Origin: Oscillospiraceae bacterium
GTDB lineage: Bacteria; Bacillota_A; Clostridia; Oscillospirales; Oscillospiraceae
DNA: 8,138 bases
Direction of reading: 5' to 3'
Assembly: GCA_015068055.1 (NCBI GenBank)
Contig: SVLG01000074.1
Location: forward strand, 1-8,138
The notes below the pieces were generated by a model. It worked only from the letters and a program-made list of their open reading frames with translations, made no database searches and was not told where the DNA came from. The number at the start of each line of letters is the position of its first letter. The stretch's first letter is position 1. Below, piece by piece: positions 6,958 through 8,138 of this stretch. The translations under genes and the position numbers were made by a program.

Positions 6958-8085
6958 TCAGCCCACAACGTCCTTGGCAGCCTCGAGAATAACGTCCAGA
7001 GAGCTGTCTTCAATGGCCGTGGAACGAATGTCCGGAACCACACCACCCAAAGTCTGCAGATCCTTACGCTCAGAAGTAAGGTAGCTGTACTTGGAAACGC
7101 GTACGGCACTCTTGTCGCTGAGTTCCAGCACCACCTGGTTATGGCCGTTGCCGCTGGTACGCTCTCCAACAATGGTGGCCGCACCAAAGGACTGCATCAC
7201 CGTAGCAAACATCTCTGCTTCATTCTCGGTCTTTGCATTGATGAGTACCACCATGGGCATCTCCAGCTTATCCGATCCAGAAGAATACATGGTTTCCTTA
7301 CCGTTGCGGTCGCGGCAGATGAAAAGGTCACCCTTGCCCACCAGATAATCCAGCACATTCTTGAGTTCCTCCACCCGGCCGCCGGGGTTATCGCGGACGT
7401 CCAGCAGGATGGAACGGGCCCCGTCCTTTTTCAGCGAGTTGACCGCTTCCTTCAGATAGTCAAAGCAGCCCTCCTCAAAGTTCAGGATCTGGACATAACC
7501 GATGACATTATCCTCAATGCGCCATATAACCGGCGGCGAGTAGATAATCTCACACTTGAGCTTCACGCTTCGGGTGCCGCCCTGAGCATTTTGAAGCCCC
7601 AGCGTAAACTCTTCCTCGCCAAAACTCTCCAGATAGCCGATCAGATCCTCCGGGGAGAAGGTGGAAACATCGGTGTTGTTGACGGTGGTGATCATATTGC
7701 CGATTTCGATCTGGGCCATAGCCGCGGGTGAGCCTGCCGCCACAGAAGTCACGGCCAGATAGCCGTACTTGCTGTTGAACTCCGTGCTGATACCAACACC
7801 CACATACTGGTTAGAGGCGTTGAGGAGATGCTTCTGATACTCCTCCGCGTCCATATAGTAGCTCCAATCGTCCTCCAGCGAAGCCACCATAGCCTTCGCA
7901 GAGGCATTTTCAAGGGTTGTTACTTCCACGCTGCTTACGGAATTATCCTCCAGCACGCGGATGATCTCCAGATATTTGTCGGAGGTGGCACCCTTGTCAC
8001 CCAGAAGGAGACAGCAGGCCGCCGTAACCACCGTGCAGGTAAGACACAGCAGCAGTGTCCAAACAAATCTCGGAACTCTGTTCAT
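6958..8085 (-). CDS. Membrane-anchored S41/PDZ protein (CtpA/CtpB-like), probable pseudoprotease, 375 residues
   Basis: Belongs to the carboxy-terminal processing protease family by layout, but its catalytic residues appear lost. Residues 7-28 form one hydrophobic segment, a membrane anchor or uncleaved signal. A cap region (about 60-90, SLEDDWSYYMDAEEY) and a PDZ domain (about 93-165, YVGVGIS, GSPAAMAQIEIGN) follow, then the S41 core (about 185-355) with LLDVRDNPGG (227-236), MVVLINA (278-284), ATIVGERTSGNG (303-314) and LGGVVPDI (346-353). In active members the core has a GSASASE-like segment with the catalytic Ser and, 25 residues on, Lys in FGKG. Here those positions are Asn288 (KTENEAE) and Asn313 (TSGNG); the Gln four residues later (Gln317) remains. 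Codons are AAT and AAC in an intact frame. There is no C-terminal peptidoglycan-binding domain. Start: GAGG 8 bases before the ATG, overlapping the upstream stop. A binding or scaffold role outside the membrane is inferred. Confidence 0.88.
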   Translation of the reverse strand: MNRVPRFVWTLLLCLTCTVVTAACCLLLGDKGATSDKYLEIIRVLEDNSVSSVEVTTLENASAKAMVASLEDDWSYYMDAEEYQKHLLNASNQYVGVGISTEFNSKYGYLAVTSVAAGSPAAMAQIEIGNMITTVNNTDVSTFSPEDLIGYLESFGEEEFTLGLQNAQGGTRSVKLKCEIIYSPPVIWRIEDNVIGYVQILNFEEGCFDYLKEAVNSLKKDGARSILLDVRDNPGGRVEELKNVLDYLVGKGDLFICRDRNGKETMYSSGSDKLEMPMVVLINAKTENEAEMFATVMQSFGAATIVGERTSGNGHNQVVLELSDKSAVRVSKYSYLTSERKDLQTLGGVVPDIRSTAIEDSSLDVILEAAKDVVG

Positions 8086-8095
8086 AGCTTAAACC

Positions 8096-8138
8096 TCAGC
8101 CATTATAAATAGTATAGCCGCTGTAGTAGCTCAGGGGG
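8096..8138 (-). CDS. C-terminal end of an upstream gene, possibly an M23-type murein hydrolase
   Basis: Only 13 codons are visible, read from the right edge to a TGA at 8098-8096: PLSYYSGYTIYNG. The TGA runs into the GAGG ribosome binding site of the S41-family gene 10 bases before its ATG, the same tight spacing used elsewhere in the window, which supports a real co-transcribed gene. The PLSYY start resembles the 'NPLxYL' ending of LytM/M23 peptidoglycan endopeptidases, and M23 genes often precede S41 genes in Clostridia. The family guess rests on five or so residues and on context, so it is weak; the presence of a coding end is more secure. Confidence 0.4.
   Translation of the reverse strand, partial: PLSYYSGYTIYNG

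Noticed and set aside
4374..6992. A plus-strand open frame of 872 codons lying opposite lysS and greA
   Set aside because: It is fully antisense to two certain genes, crosses both terminators and promoters, has a low-complexity Gly/His/Leu-rich translation and no known motif. Long antisense frames are expected opposite GC-rich, codon-biased genes.
8070..8138. Lipoprotein signal in the S41-like protein (TAAC at residues 21-24)
   Set aside because: The residue three before the Cys is Thr, not Leu/Val/Ile, and a second Cys and further hydrophobic residues follow, so a plain membrane anchor fits better.

Overview
This is a gene-dense chromosomal housekeeping window. Every gene lies on the minus strand, so the genes are read here from high to low coordinates. 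The organism is most likely a moderately GC-rich member of the Firmicutes, class Clostridia (Oscillospiraceae/Ruminococcaceae type). The reasons are the block dprA-topA-trmFO, the folate-dependent tRNA methyltransferase TrmFO, the greA-lysS pair, strong GGAGG-type ribosome binding sites and simple vegetative promoters. Genus cannot be told from the window.

There are three transcription units. (1) Right edge to about 6915: the last 13 codons of a gene that may be an M23-type murein hydrolase, then a membrane-anchored S41/PDZ protein of the carboxy-terminal processing protease family, closed by a GC-rich terminator. (2) 6912 to about 4393: a textbook-consensus promoter, then greA (transcript cleavage factor) and lysS (lysyl-tRNA synthetase with an extra C-terminal tRNA-binding domain), closed by a UUCG-tetraloop terminator. 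(3) 4380 to the left edge: a TTGACA promoter, then a SpoU/TrmH-type RNA methyltransferase, dprA, topA and the first 78 codons of trmFO. Spacing is tight: the genes within each unit are 10 to 17 bases apart or overlap by ATGA, and each terminator is followed within about 2 to 12 bases by the next -35 box.

Unit 2 serves transcription elongation and tRNA charging. Unit 3 joins RNA modification (SpoU enzyme, TrmFO) with DNA handling (DprA, topoisomerase I). Unit 1 looks envelope-related.

The most notable point is the S41 protein. Its fold motifs and PDZ domain are kept, but the positions of both catalytic residues (Ser and Lys, 25 residues apart) are Asn288 and Asn313, so it is probably a pseudoprotease. 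The second is the MetG/EMAP-like domain on LysRS. I found no mobile element, CRISPR array, tRNA, rRNA or riboswitch, and no stretch over 300 bases lacks a gene. I do not see a wholly undescribed system here.
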